64,000 nt of DNA from Mobiluncus massiliensis (GCF_949769255.1 NZ_OX458329.1:434001-498000), one strand, 5' to 3'. Positions 36,901 through 45,842 are shown, counted from the first letter of the stretch. A program made the numbers and translations. Notes: generated by a model from the sequence alone, not told the origin.

Positions 36901-38933
36901 GAACCACAACGCATTGGGAAGGCGACTTGGGTCAATTCCGTTACTGTCAGCCAAGCCTGAGCATCGTGTCTCCCACGGCGGGTCAGCAGTTCAAGAAAGG
37001 CGAATCTATTCCGCTTTCTGGTGTAGTGTCTGCTGGTGTAGTGTCTGCGGGAGGTAGCTCCCCGAAGATTAATATCGCCGTCCTGATTGACTACTCCGGG
37101 TCGATGGGTGGCCAGCGCGAGCAGGCAGTCACCAAGTCTCTGAGGAAGATAGAGCAGTATTTGCGCCAGATTCCCGGATCGAAGGAAAACATTCGCATGG
37201 CTATCGCGGATCAGACGCGGGGATTTTTCTATCGAAGTGATGGATCCGGAATCGACACGAGCGGCAAGGCTGACGTGTGGATGTACCCCGGTCAACCCGC
37301 CACTATGTCCGGCTACGATTCCTTGATTATGCAGGCGCGAGCAAAATCAGGATATGGGGGCGACTCCTATCCCGGCCAAGGTATCGAAGCGGCCTTGCAG
37401 CGAATGCAGAGCCTGCCTGGACAAAACTTTGTGTACGTCCTCACGGATGGAGAAGCCGATAAACCTCCGCGGGAAACCCTGCAACACATTGGGGATTCCG
37501 CAGTGGCAGTGCGCGGATTTGCGATGCAAACGAGTCAATGCGACCCGGGCAATGCGCTGTGGATGTACACCGATGCCTCGCGCGAGCGCTGCATTCGGGT
37601 GGATAACCCCGATGACCTGTCTAACGATATGTTGGGTTATCAAAACAACCACGTTACGAAGCTGACTGGGCAATATGAGGGCAAACAGTTTGACCTGAGC
37701 CTGGATAGTTTCGGAAACTTCAGCGTTCCGGCGGGTGTGGATTTGCGAGCTAATACCGAAGGTGTCATTCCGTTGACGGTGATGGTGCATATGGCGGACG
37801 GAACCACGGTTCCTCAAACGGTGAAGATTGAAGTGGTGGATGCCAACGGAAACCTTCCCACAAATAACCCACCAATCAATGTGAATCCTGCACCTCAACC
37901 GTCGGTTACCAAACCGCAGATTCCGGGGTGGAAGATTCCCAACGCTCCCCAGCCAGGTCAACCTCCAGTTGCTGGGGTAACTGAGGATTCGCAGGCGCTG
38001 AGAGCTGCAGGGGCTGATAGGGTTCAGACTGCACTAGCGGTACTGGGTAAAGGCAATTGGGGTGATACGGCCATTTTGGCAGTGTCCACAGACTTTGCCG
38101 ATGCCACCACCGGGGCGACTCTGGCCGGGCCGTTGCACGCTCCCGTGGTTTTAACCGGCGGAAAGAGTTTGGAACCACAGGTCCGGGAAGCCCTGAGCAA
38201 GGCAGGCATGAAACGGGTCATCATTTTGGGTGGTACCGGTGCTATATCCGAAGCTGTTAGCCAAGAACTGACCCAGAGTGGCATGAAAGTTGAACGTATC
38301 GGTGGTCAAAACCGTTACGAGACAGCCGTGTTGATTGCGCAACGAGTAATACAAGAGGCACCCGCAAAAGCGGCGGAACCCAAACCTGTGTTTGTTGCGG
38401 ACGGTACGAATTTCCCTGATGCGATAGCAATCGGAAACGTGGCGGCGCAAAAGGGAGGAGTGCTGGTGTTGAGCCAGCACGTGAAACTTGAAAAGTTCAC
38501 TGGAGCCTACCTTGAAAAAGCCGGGTTGACTACATCCTCGAAGCTGGCTCAGGATGGTAAATCCGGTCAGCCTCCCCAGCTGTTTGGGGCGGGCGGCCCG
38601 GCTGTACAAGCCTTGATTGGGGCGGGTTACCAGGCTCAGGCAGTTTCCGGAAGGGATCGTTATGAAACCGCGGCCAAAGCGGCGGACTTACTGCCAGAAT
38701 CTCATAAATCTGTGGTTATTAACGGCCAGCACTTCGCTGACACTTTAGCCGGTGGGGCTTTGGCTGCGAATCAGCAGGCTGTAGTCATCCTCACTCAAGC
38801 TAACGTTCTGCCCGAAGTTAGCCGAGAGGCTATCGCTAAGCGATCCCAGAATATCTGGGTGATAGGCGGAGCTGGAGCCGTGAGTGACCAAGTGCTGACG
38901 CAGGTATACACGCTGCTTGGTAAAACTAAATAA
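33954..38933 (+). CDS. Large secreted surface protein with Ig-like, vWA and CWB2 cell-wall-binding domains
   Basis: A 1659-residue exported protein. The signal peptide covers about residues 1-38 (LVSIFFVSLLILGLTAI...AHA). A unique helical region of about 500 residues follows, then two related Ig-like domains (about 543-632 and 681-776) joined by four PTPDPSVE repeats, an adhesin-like beta region (about 780-1010), a von Willebrand A domain with the MIDAS DYSGS near residue 1045, and three CWB2 repeats (from about 1354) ending in WVIGGAGAVSDQVL. CWB2 repeats bind wall polymers non-covalently; there is no LPxTG. AAGGAG lies seven bases before the ATG at 33954. The first 350 codons are clearly richer in A+T than the rest. 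Probable adhesin. Confidence 0.85.
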   Translation: MFNQSRALGSPRRLFRLVSIFFVSLLILGLTAIQPPNQAHAQVYVQFVSPSDDPMSINDRLSSQDNLFVWYRADMGTAPLAGNGGGEICMVDATAQGTNPPCLPRFEGDSNYIKKIGYGVANLQHILMAKAPIKPGIYQIKMMVQGAPTGYSSPFTVDPCSLSDKECLAATKMSQEAVQPYKDSAKEQWGKSSWVCSGTSFIQFWGGKKAKDLKNIPSLATDLAFWAVKEFTDLKPQAQAIEKVIKYKKLEYKRITGKITEDEYVTKYATSKVKDIAKGVGIPSGYVDTMDNFFVGGPTGAAALQLLRDVSCGQKAMYWGIANDPPQYNYTEKPVVVKHGFEQLLKGSPIDSTLIHLADEINYARAGLDGFERYQGAFEKHDWNTAVQQLRWTAEFVNKQADARQAAIDEGNKAVGTKNADVKFAELYGAESTRKINQLFDLFSEGELSDGWKAVLAENGYSTQDIADMQVALSHAGDLEVPTKSVKEMMDVYVASPESQSLVSDLRTFADNLLANAAGLEALAAAQGSIPSDPINPRAVVYAPQAVVETPGTNTADVDFDMQIKGSPERVTKVQAYVDENRLFDMDFDATTGHAKGVLQSIPLGSYTLYSKVTYDNGYVAAVNLGSLAVKQGAAPTPDPSVEPTPDPSVEPTPDPSVEPTPDPSVEPTPNPTPNPVELKVRYTWYPSQVEKTTQSKQDTRVDFRLDQLPQAVQSAQIRLDENGTWIDANYDSRSSDITGTLPQVPLGKHSVWVRVTFTNGAIGEAKVKDFTIVPNDVTIKVTPIAPETRPDKQWVKDASVFDVFPAEEFSYRIEMVNPNVDPVSFNKLSIQLPTGFEWTGKRKAGGLLAGSDLVKDGNRLVWNTNEAVSNTKGVVLDEIVIRAAQSTKSTRVAPSLSATIQPLASGVAPSVYIYTNSAYVRVLERSVPTAPKASPITQCGKTGSVEIPKVKGTAYTTNSYWSREGKWSAEAKPLSGYFFERGTTTHWEGDLGQFRYCQPSLSIVSPTAGQQFKKGESIPLSGVVSAGVVSAGGSSPKINIAVLIDYSGSMGGQREQAVTKSLRKIEQYLRQIPGSKENIRMAIADQTRGFFYRSDGSGIDTSGKADVWMYPGQPATMSGYDSLIMQARAKSGYGGDSYPGQGIEAALQRMQSLPGQNFVYVLTDGEADKPPRETLQHIGDSAVAVRGFAMQTSQCDPGNALWMYTDASRERCIRVDNPDDLSNDMLGYQNNHVTKLTGQYEGKQFDLSLDSFGNFSVPAGVDLRANTEGVIPLTVMVHMADGTTVPQTVKIEVVDANGNLPTNNPPINVNPAPQPSVTKPQIPGWKIPNAPQPGQPPVAGVTEDSQALRAAGADRVQTALAVLGKGNWGDTAILAVSTDFADATTGATLAGPLHAPVVLTGGKSLEPQVREALSKAGMKRVIILGGTGAISEAVSQELTQSGMKVERIGGQNRYETAVLIAQRVIQEAPAKAAEPKPVFVADGTNFPDAIAIGNVAAQKGGVLVLSQHVKLEKFTGAYLEKAGLTTSSKLAQDGKSGQPPQLFGAGGPAVQALIGAGYQAQAVSGRDRYETAAKAADLLPESHKSVVINGQHFADTLAGGALAANQQAVVILTQANVLPEVSREAIAKRSQNIWVIGGAGAVSDQVLTQVYTLLGKTK
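35859..35954 (+). repeat. Four identical 24-bp repeats inside the surface protein gene
   Basis: CCGACTCCGGATCCGAGTGT(GGAG) is repeated four times without a single difference, encoding the PTPDPSVE linker. Identity at all bases implies recent expansion and likely copy-number variation between strains; every change would stay in frame. Confidence 0.9.
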
Positions 38934-38954
38934 TCTCTCTGTACAGCCGCAATG

Positions 38955-38990
38955 CGGGGTGGGAGGCTCTTGGCTCCCACCCCGTTTGGC
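38955..38990 (+). terminator. Terminator of the surface protein gene
   Basis: The arms CGGGGTGGGAG and CTCCCACCCCG with an eight-base loop are followed by TTTGG, 21 bases after the stop codon. The stem is strong and the T-run short. Confidence 0.75.
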
Positions 38991-39144
38991 TCGGTTGGGG
39001 AACTGAACGGAGGAAAACGTTTCCTCTTGACCGTGACGATACACCTAGCCGTGGGTTGCCAAACGTTACCGCGGATTATCTGATATGTAGCGGGAAACGG
39101 ATTTTATCGAATTCAGGAAGGCTGTTTTTGTGAAGTAGTTGCCG

Positions 39145-39285
39145 ATGTTGAGGAATCGTTTATTTGCTATGGCATCGTTTGCCAGCTTGGTGGTTGTAGG
39201 AGGGATTGCCCCTACCCCGGCCGCTCTCGCTGATAACCAGGCTACGCCGCCGTCAGGAGAACTCACGATTGATGCCTTGCTTTAG
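39145..39285 (+). CDS. 46-residue secreted peptide or remnant of an exported protein
   Basis: A short frame that begins MLRNRLFAMASFASLVVVGG, followed by IAPTPAALA and a cleavage-like site, leaving the 17-residue DNQATPPSGELTIDALL. This is a well-formed signal peptide on almost no mature protein. The nearest purine-rich site (AGGAAGG) is over 20 bases upstream, so translation is uncertain. It could be a decayed relative of the surface protein upstream or a small exported peptide. Confidence 0.4.
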   Translation: MLRNRLFAMASFASLVVVGGIAPTPAALADNQATPPSGELTIDALL

Positions 39286-39325
39286 CACCAGGCTTTAATG
39301 TGAAACACCAAAAAGCAACAACTAA

Positions 39326-39343
39326 ACTTAGGCTAGACTAAGT
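39326..39343. promoter_or_regulatory. Palindrome over the -10 region of the cation exporter gene
   Basis: ACTTAG-N6-CTAAGT surrounds a TAGACT box about 50 bases before the exporter start. A metal-responsive repressor bound here would block transcription; no such regulator is encoded nearby. Confidence 0.4.
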
Positions 39344-39388
39344 AGCGGCACAGTCGTTGTCTACGCAGAAAACACAGGACGGACGCTT

Positions 39389-40363
39389 ATGAAGCATCAT
39401 CAGGAAGGCCAGGAGTCCAGCGACCCCCACGAGCCGCACGGTTCGGGCGGCCATTCGCACACTCATACTCACTCTCACAAGGCCGGTCGTGGGCAGCTCC
39501 GGGCAGCGCTGGCCGTGACCTTCACGGTGTTGCTGGCAGAGGTCGTGGGGGCGGCTCTGACCGGTAGCTTGACCCTGCTGGTGGACTTGGGGCATATGCT
39601 CACCGATTGCGCGGGTCTGACTTTTGCGCTGGTGGCGGCCAGTTTGCAGCATCGTCCAGCGACTGATCGGCTCACGTGGGGGTGGCGGCGCGCGGAGGTA
39701 ATTTCGGCAGCTTTGCAGTCCCTGTTGTTGATTACCATCGGCGTGTTTGCCTCTATTGAAGCCATTAAACGCCTGATACACCCCGCAACCATCGAGGCCC
39801 AGGCACTGCTGGTGGTGGGCATTATCGGCTTGGTCGGCAACCTCATTAGCCTGACCATCCTGTTGAGTTCCCGACAGAACAACTTGAACCTGCGTGCCGC
39901 GTTCCTGGAGGTTCTGAACGATTCCCTTGGTTCCGTAGCGGTTATCATCAGTGCGGTGGTGATGCGCCTGACCGGGTGGACCCAGATTGATTCCGTGGCG
40001 GCGCTGGTCATCGCCGCGCTCATCGTGCCTCGGGCCATCATGATTTTGCGCCCGGCAGGGGCAATTTTGCTGGAATCCACCCCACGGGATTTGGATTTGG
40101 ACCAGGTTCGGGCGCACCTGTTGGAGCTGCCTCACGTTTTAGCCGTACATGACCTGCACGCCTCCGCGGTTTCCTCGGACCTGCCGGTGCTGAGCGCCCA
40201 CGTGGTGCTGGCTGACGAATGTTTCCATGACGGGCACAGCCTAGAGATTTTGAGCGAGATAGAGAACTGCCTGCAAAACCATCACGGCATCTCGATTTTT
40301 CACACCACAATCCAGCTGGAACCGGCCTCACGCGCCCAGCTACACCGCGAAACCTGGCACTAA
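39389..40363 (+). CDS. Cation diffusion facilitator, zinc/cobalt exporter (CzcD/ZitB-like)
   Basis: A six-helix metal/proton antiporter of 324 residues. The N-terminus carries a histidine-rich HSHTHTHSHK segment (about residues 22-31). The first metal site is seen as DLGHMLTD in TM2, and the TM5 counterpart reads EVLNDSLGSV, where many relatives have His at the first position. A cytoplasmic ferredoxin-like domain with VHDLHASAVSSDLPVLSAHV ends the protein. It would export Zn2+ or similar ions. The gene runs alone with its own putative operator. Confidence 0.88.
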   Translation: MKHHQEGQESSDPHEPHGSGGHSHTHTHSHKAGRGQLRAALAVTFTVLLAEVVGAALTGSLTLLVDLGHMLTDCAGLTFALVAASLQHRPATDRLTWGWRRAEVISAALQSLLLITIGVFASIEAIKRLIHPATIEAQALLVVGIIGLVGNLISLTILLSSRQNNLNLRAAFLEVLNDSLGSVAVIISAVVMRLTGWTQIDSVAALVIAALIVPRAIMILRPAGAILLESTPRDLDLDQVRAHLLELPHVLAVHDLHASAVSSDLPVLSAHVVLADECFHDGHSLEILSEIENCLQNHHGISIFHTTIQLEPASRAQLHRETWH

Positions 40364-40380
40364 ATCCCGCCCCACCGGGC

Positions 40381-40471
40381 TTAATAGGAAAAATGTGAAC
40401 GCTATAATCCTAAATTTGTAGCGCTTATAATCCTAAATTTGTGGCGGCTATAATCGGTAAAATGTGGCGCT
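40381..40471. repeat. 23-bp tandem array, three good copies plus one degenerate, each with TATAAT
   Basis: Units starting TATAATC at 40403, 40426 and 40449 repeat every 23 bp (units one and two agree at 20 of 23 positions), preceded by a degenerate copy from 40381. The array fills the space between the 3' ends of the convergent exporter and symporter genes. Each unit contains a -10-like hexamer, but there is no gene to drive. Confidence 0.75.
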
Positions 40472-40534
40472 GGTAGTGGCAATTGGGTGCCCGTTGTGTT
40501 CGCCATGAACGGAGATATTCCGGAGCTAAAATCC

Positions 40535-41932
40535 CTAGAACGCGACCTTGCCGATGAGAGCGATGGCGCACAAAATGATGGCCAGCGGTACATAGACGAA
40601 GCGCCCTACCGAAAGCCAGAAAGTCCCGCGAGGCCGCGCGGCTCCCCGATTAATCGCCTCTAACAATTCGTCCTTTTTCATGACCCAGAACCAGGTGATA
40701 GCGCCCAAGCTCGCCCCGAGCGGAATGATGTAGATGGAGACCAAATCCATCCACGGACCCCAGGAGCTAATCGCTTCCATGCCCAAGCCCGCTCCGAGCG
40801 CCAGCACGCACAAGCCGACCAGCACGACTGTGCGGTTTAGGCGCGGGAACCGGTGCAGCAGCGATTCGCCCACGGCTTCAAACATATTTTGCAGTGAACT
40901 GACCCCGGCGAAAATCATGGCGACATACAGAATCACCGCGAACAGCTGACCCAGTGGAATATCTTGCATGATGGCGGGCAGGGTCACAAACAGCAGGCCT
41001 GGCCCGGCTCCGACGTCAGTGTTATAAGCGAAACATGCGGGAATAATAACCAGGGCGGCTACCACGGCCGCGAGAGTGTCAAAGAAACCGGTGCGCTGCG
41101 AAACTTTCACCACGTCCTCGTCATCGGGCAGGTAAGCGCCGTAGACAATCATGCCGCTGCCGGTAATCGAGAGGGAAAAGAACGCTTGACCCATCGCCCA
41201 CACCCAGACAATAGGATTAATGAGGGCCTCCCAGCGCGGAGTCAGCATAAAGATGTAGCCTTCGATGACACCCGGCATCAGCGCTACGCGAATCGCCAAA
41301 ATTACAAAGATGATAAAGAAAACCGGCATCATGATGCGGTTGGTCTTTTCGATACTTTTTGCCCCGAGGAACAGGGTAATCAGCGTCCCCACCACGACGA
41401 TGATGTGGAACGGCACTACCGAGAAACCTGTTCCCGAGAAAGATTCAAACCATTTTTCGGTATCAGTTTTCATCAGTGTCCCGGTCAGGGAATCAAACAG
41501 GGCCTTGCAAACGTAGGCCACAATGACGGCGTACCCAATCGCGATACACAGCGAGCCTGCCAAGGGCAACCAGCCCAATACACTTCCGACCTTGGCTGCC
41601 CGGTCCCCACGGGTGGCCCAAGCGGACCGGTAAGTTCCCAACGTTCCGGTACGAGCACGCCTCCCGTTGGCAAACTCGGCTGGCAGACCCACGTAGGTGA
41701 ACAGCAGGACGAAGAAAATATAGATAAGTAGGAAAGCGCCTCCGCCATTATTGCCGAGCTTATAGGGGAAGCCCCACACATTAGCCATACCCACGGCGGA
41801 ACCTACGGAGGCCAGCACGAAACCCCAATGGGTAGCGAAACGGTGCGCGGTCTGTGCTCCGTGGTGGCTGGGCCCAGTAGCGGTGTTGTCGGTCACTACG
41901 GGCGGTTCGGAGGGGGAGGAAGGGGTCGTCAC
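40535..41932 (-). CDS. Neurotransmitter:sodium symporter (NSS) family transporter
   Basis: A 465-residue, eleven-to-twelve-helix Na+-coupled amino acid transporter of the LeuT type. GSAVGMANVWGFPYKLGNNG near residue 40 is the unwound TM1 that forms the Na1/Na2 and substrate sites; SITGSGMIVYGAYL marks TM6. The substrate is likely a hydrophobic or aromatic amino acid, not resolved here. It starts with GTG at 41932, preceded by AAGGAAACCTT. A soluble 35-residue N-terminal tail rich in S, P and T is unusual but not rare. Confidence 0.92.
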   Translation of the reverse strand: MTTPSSPSEPPVVTDNTATGPSHHGAQTAHRFATHWGFVLASVGSAVGMANVWGFPYKLGNNGGGAFLLIYIFFVLLFTYVGLPAEFANGRRARTGTLGTYRSAWATRGDRAAKVGSVLGWLPLAGSLCIAIGYAVIVAYVCKALFDSLTGTLMKTDTEKWFESFSGTGFSVVPFHIIVVVGTLITLFLGAKSIEKTNRIMMPVFFIIFVILAIRVALMPGVIEGYIFMLTPRWEALINPIVWVWAMGQAFFSLSITGSGMIVYGAYLPDDEDVVKVSQRTGFFDTLAAVVAALVIIPACFAYNTDVGAGPGLLFVTLPAIMQDIPLGQLFAVILYVAMIFAGVSSLQNMFEAVGESLLHRFPRLNRTVVLVGLCVLALGAGLGMEAISSWGPWMDLVSIYIIPLGASLGAITWFWVMKKDELLEAINRGAARPRGTFWLSVGRFVYVPLAIILCAIALIGKVAF

Positions 41933-42184
41933 AAGGTTTCCTTAATCTAGCTCAGAATCCGGTGAGGCGTGTTCATGCCACAGTTTTCCCTTATCGTAGC
42001 CGAAAGGGTAGTGAAACTGGGAATTCTCTAGCTTATGGGAAAGGCTGGGGACGAGCGGGGGTGCTATAAAAGCCGCCGCAGTCACACGCGAACAAACTCC
42101 CTGTTCTGCGCCTCATGGGAGATTTTGATAGCCTGAAAAAGGCCGATTCCGGATCTGGAACGGCCATAAAGAAAGGATAAATTG

Positions 42185-42448
42185 ATGGGACAGCTCATTG
42201 GAATGATTGTGACCGGCGCGGTGATTGGCGCTTTGGCGAGACTATTTAAACGCGGTGAGCAGCCTATCGGCATCCTGTGGACCATCATCCTCGGAGCGCT
42301 CGGCGCCGGTATCGGTGGCTGGGTGGTGCGGCAGTTTGGCTACACCAATGCCAACGGCGGCGTGCAGTGGATTCAGTGGATTGTGTCGATTATCGTCGCC
42401 ATGATCCTCATCGGTATCTATATGGGTGCTACCGGGAAAAAGAAATAA
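42185..42448 (+). CDS. GlsB/YeaQ/YmgE family small membrane protein
   Basis: 87 residues with three TM helices and the glycine-rich ILGALGAGIGGWV typical of transglycosylase-associated (GlsB/YeaQ) proteins, which are general stress proteins of unclear activity. AAAGGATAAATTG precedes the ATG. A hairpin with arms GGCCGATTCC and GGAACGGCC (42141-42165) sits in the leader. Confidence 0.85.
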   Translation: MGQLIGMIVTGAVIGALARLFKRGEQPIGILWTIILGALGAGIGGWVVRQFGYTNANGGVQWIQWIVSIIVAMILIGIYMGATGKKK

Positions 42449-42511
42449 CGCCACACCCGTGCCGCCTAAAGGCCGGTAAAAGTCGCGGTGGGGAAAAGCT
42501 AGGATAGTTTC

Positions 42512-43774
42512 ATGAGCGATTTCCCACTGACTTTTCCGGTAAAAATCTTGCTGCTCGGCGCGGGCGAGCTGGGCAAAGAACTGACGATTTCCCTGCAGCG
42601 ACTGGGCTGCCAGGTTGTCGTTTGCGATTCATACGCGGGGGCGCCCGCCATGCAGGTTGCCACCGAATATCGCGTGTTGGACATGACTGATGCCGAGGCG
42701 CTCGCGGCTGTGATTGCGGCGGAGCGTCCTGACCTCATTGTTCCTGAAGTCGAGAAACTCGCCTCCAGCGCGTTGGTTGCGGCCGCGGGGGAGGGGACGC
42801 GAGTCGTACCTTCCTCACGAGTGGTGGAACTGACTTTTGACCGCCAAGGCATCCGCACCCTGGCCGCCACGACAGCAAACGTTCCGACCTCGCCTTTTGC
42901 TTTCGCCGACTCGTTGGCGGCACTGCAGGAGGGGGCCGCAAAGGTCGGGTTTCCCTGTTTCGTGAAGCCCACCATGTCCTCCTCGGGGCACGGCCAGTCT
43001 CGCGTAGAGCGTGCCGAGGACCTGCCCGCCGCTTGGGAAGAGGCCTGCTCCGGGGCTCGTGCCGATACCGGGCGGGTCATCGTGGAGGGCGAAATCGCTT
43101 TTGACTACGAAATCACCCTGTTGAGTGTGCGCCACCTGGATCCTGACGACCCGACTCAGGTTCGCACCAGTTTTTGCGCGCCAATCGGGCATCGGCAGTC
43201 CTCCGGGGATTACGTGGAATCCTGGCAGCCCCAAGCGATGAAACCTGAAATCCTCAAAAAGGCCCAGGTCACTGCCGAGAAAGTTCTCGATGCCTTGGCG
43301 GCAGACACCGCGCGGGCGGCCGCGGCGAGTGGGAAGTCCGCAAATGCGGACGCCGAAAATCCGATGCTGGGCATTTTTGGGGTCGAGATGTTCGTCAAAG
43401 GCGAGGACGTGTACTTCTCGGAACTCTCCCCGCGCCCCCACGACACCGGCATGGTCACCATGATTACCCAGCCGCAAAATGAGTTTGACCTGCACGCGAG
43501 GGCGATTTTGGGGCTGCCTGTGGACACGTCCATGTTCCCCTATGTCAGCGCCGGAGCTTCGGTGCCCCTGAAGTCTCCCGTTGAGTCCGACCAGCCGCGC
43601 TACACAGGCTTGGGCGCGGCCCTGCAGGTCAGCCCGGACGCGCAGCTGAGAATTTTTGGCAAACCGGTGGCTCACGAGGGCAGACGCATGGCCGTGGCTT
43701 TGGCGACCGGGGTCGACACCGACCAGGCGCGCGCGAAAGCCCACGAGGTCATCGGCAAGGTCACCATTCACTAG
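42512..43774 (+). CDS. purT: Formate-dependent phosphoribosylglycinamide formyltransferase
   Basis: An ATP-grasp enzyme that formylates GAR with formate and ATP in purine synthesis, avoiding the folate-dependent PurN step. LLLGAGELGKELTISLQRLG at the N-terminus, FVKPTMSSSGHGQS in the lid and FSELSPRPHDTGMVTMI near residue 307 are diagnostic. 420 residues, somewhat long because of an alanine-rich insertion near residue 265. Formate use fits an anaerobe. Confidence 0.95.
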   Translation: MSDFPLTFPVKILLLGAGELGKELTISLQRLGCQVVVCDSYAGAPAMQVATEYRVLDMTDAEALAAVIAAERPDLIVPEVEKLASSALVAAAGEGTRVVPSSRVVELTFDRQGIRTLAATTANVPTSPFAFADSLAALQEGAAKVGFPCFVKPTMSSSGHGQSRVERAEDLPAAWEEACSGARADTGRVIVEGEIAFDYEITLLSVRHLDPDDPTQVRTSFCAPIGHRQSSGDYVESWQPQAMKPEILKKAQVTAEKVLDALAADTARAAAASGKSANADAENPMLGIFGVEMFVKGEDVYFSELSPRPHDTGMVTMITQPQNEFDLHARAILGLPVDTSMFPYVSAGASVPLKSPVESDQPRYTGLGAALQVSPDAQLRIFGKPVAHEGRRMAVALATGVDTDQARAKAHEVIGKVTIH

Positions 43775-44124
43775 GGGTGAGCGCGGCTTTTCCGCTGGGT
43801 TTCGCGGGAGCGTTAGCGCGTTTCGGGGTCCGTGGCCAGATGCCTCGCGTGCTTTTTCCCGCTCTTAATCACCGCCTTGAGCTTCTGCGTGAATCCTTGA
43901 TATGACGCGACTTTCGGGTCGCTAGGCTGTGAATTGCAGGGTCGCTAGGCTGTGAATTGCAGGGTCGCTAGGCCGTAAATTGTGGGGTCATGGTGAAGGT
44001 GTGTTGGTCAGATTCACGGTTTCCATGACGCTTGGGTAGCTGAGCTGACCGGTCAATGCACATTTTATTTCGTGCGCGAAAATAAACCCGCGCAGCGGCA
44101 TAATCTGTTGAAATTCTGCGGAAA
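43775..44124. repeat. Gene-free 350-bp spacer holding a 23-bp tandem array (43916-43989)
   Basis: Three 23-bp units beginning GGGTCGCTAGG start at 43916, 43939 and 43962, the first two identical, followed by a partial unit. The third reads GGCCGTAAATTGTG where the first two have GGCTGTGAATTGCA. The array lies between the convergent purT and UPF0210 genes, like the other 23-bp array. Nothing else is seen in the spacer. Confidence 0.75.
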
Positions 44125-45489
44125 TCAGTTTCTAAAGGAATGCACCGGGGCGGGAATTCGTCCGCCGCGAGCCGCGAAATCGGCGGAGGAAAATTGGGAA
44201 ACCTCCATCACCGGCGCCCACCCCAGCAGTCCTCCAAAGTTGGCGCTGTCCCCCACGCCCTTGCCCGGAACCGGTATGACCCGTACCGCGGTAGTCTTGC
44301 CCGAAGCGGTGCCAATAGCGGCCTCATCAGCGATTAAACCGGTAATCGTAGCGGGGCTGGTGTCGCCGGGAATCGCAATCATGTCCAGGCCCACCGAACA
44401 AATCGCCGTCATGGCTTCGAGCTTTGCCATCGTGATGGAACCGCGCTGCACGCCGTGAATCATATTGATGTCCTCCGAAACGGGGATGAAAGACCCCGAC
44501 AGCCCGCCCACCATCGAGCAAGCCATCAGCCCGCCCTTTTTCACGGCATCATTGAGCAGGAATAGGGCGGCGGTCGTACCCGGAGCGCCCACCGCGGAGA
44601 CGCCCATTTCTTCCAGAATCGCCGCCACGGAATCGCCGACTTCCGCCGTGGGAGCCAGCGACAAATCCACGATTCCAAAAGGCACGGACAGGCGTTGCGC
44701 CACGGTTTGCCCCACCAGCTGACCCATCCGGGTTATCTTAAATGCCGATTTTTTGATGGCTTCGGCGCATTCTTCAAAAGGGCGCCCCCGCACCGTCTGC
44801 AAGGCGCGCTGCACCACTCCCGGCCCCGAAATCCCAACTGAAATGACCGTATCGGGCTGGCTGACCCCGTGAAAGGCCCCGGCCATGAACGGATTGTCGC
44901 CCACCGCATTGGCGAACACGACCAGCTTTGCCGCCCCAATCCCGTCAGCCGCGGCGGTCGCTTGTGCCGTATCCACGACCACCTGGCCCATGCGCCGCGC
45001 CGCCGACATATTGATACCCGTGCGGGTAGAACCGATATTGATTGACGAACACACGATATCCGTGCTGGCCAGAGCCTCGGGAATGGAATCAATCAAGGCC
45101 AGGTCGCTGTGCGTGGCCCCGGCCTCGACCAACGCGGAATATCCGCCGACGAAGTCGACCCCGACAGCTTTACCGGCACGATCCAACGCTTGGGCAAAGG
45201 GCAGCGGGTTTGAAGTGCGGCAAGCGGCCGCCACCAGGGAAATCGGCGTGACCGAAATCCGCTTGTTGATAATCGGCACCCCGAACTCCCGCGACACCTC
45301 GCCGGCGGTCGCCACCAGGCGCGATGCGGCCTTGACGATGCGATCCTCGATACGGGCGCAGGCGCGCTGCACGTCAGAATCGGCACAATCCAGCAGAGAC
45401 AGCCCCATCGTGACGGTGCGCACGTCCAGTTTGTCCTCGGAAATCATCTGGATGGTTTCCATGATTTGTCGCTCGGTGTCTAAGCTCAT
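44125..45489 (-). CDS. UPF0210 (DUF711) family protein
   Basis: 454 residues with the family segments ITPISL-like [26 protein letters not shown] and [23 protein letters not shown]0210 proteins have a pyruvate-formate-lyase-like fold and are almost always encoded after an ACT-domain UPF0237 protein, as here. The reaction is unknown. The ATG at 45489 is near the family N-terminus. Confidence 0.92.
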   Translation of the reverse strand: MSLDTERQIMETIQMISEDKLDVRTVTMGLSLLDCADSDVQRACARIEDRIVKAASRLVATAGEVSREFGVPIINKRISVTPISLVAAACRTSNPLPFAQALDRAGKAVGVDFVGGYSALVEAGATHSDLALIDSIPEALASTDIVCSSINIGSTRTGINMSAARRMGQVVVDTAQATAAADGIGAAKLVVFANAVGDNPFMAGAFHGVSQPDTVISVGISGPGVVQRALQTVRGRPFEECAEAIKKSAFKITRMGQLVGQTVAQRLSVPFGIVDLSLAPTAEVGDSVAAILEEMGVSAVGAPGTTAALFLLNDAVKKGGLMACSMVGGLSGSFIPVSEDINMIHGVQRGSITMAKLEAMTAICSVGLDMIAIPGDTSPATITGLIADEAAIGTASGKTTAVRVIPVPGKGVGDSANFGGLLGWAPVMEVSQFSSADFAARGGRIPAPVHSFRN

Positions 45490-45572
45490 TGTCTTGCTCC
45501 AATAGGGGATTCAGAAGGGTTCCCGGTCATCTTCCGGGGCGGATACGGGTTTGTGATGGGTTTCGCGGCTGA

Positions 45573-45842
45573 TTAGAGGGTGTGCATGACGTTGAAAATA
45601 GCTTCAGATTGCACCCGGATTTCCAGGTTCTGGGATTGTTCCACCTCAGTCATGGCCTCCTGCAAGTTCGTCAGGGAGGTTGGGGCATCGTCCAGCTCCA
45701 GTTGCATAATCATTGTGAAGTACGAACCCATCAGGGTCTGAGAAACGTTGGTGATATTGGCGTTCTGGGTGGCGCAGGCATTCGCTACCGCCGCAATAAT
45801 CCCGGTGTGGTCGATTCCGGTTACAGTCATGATTGCTTTCAT
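45573..45842 (-). CDS. ACT-domain protein, UPF0237 family
   Basis: 89 residues forming a single ACT domain (MKAIMTVTGIDHTGIIAAVA, then NITNVSQTLMGSYFTMIM). Such domains bind amino acids; this one likely regulates the UPF0210 partner 83 bases downstream. The pairing is strongly conserved across bacteria. Confidence 0.93.
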   Translation of the reverse strand: MKAIMTVTGIDHTGIIAAVANACATQNANITNVSQTLMGSYFTMIMQLELDDAPTSLTNLQEAMTEVEQSQNLEIRVQSEAIFNVMHTL

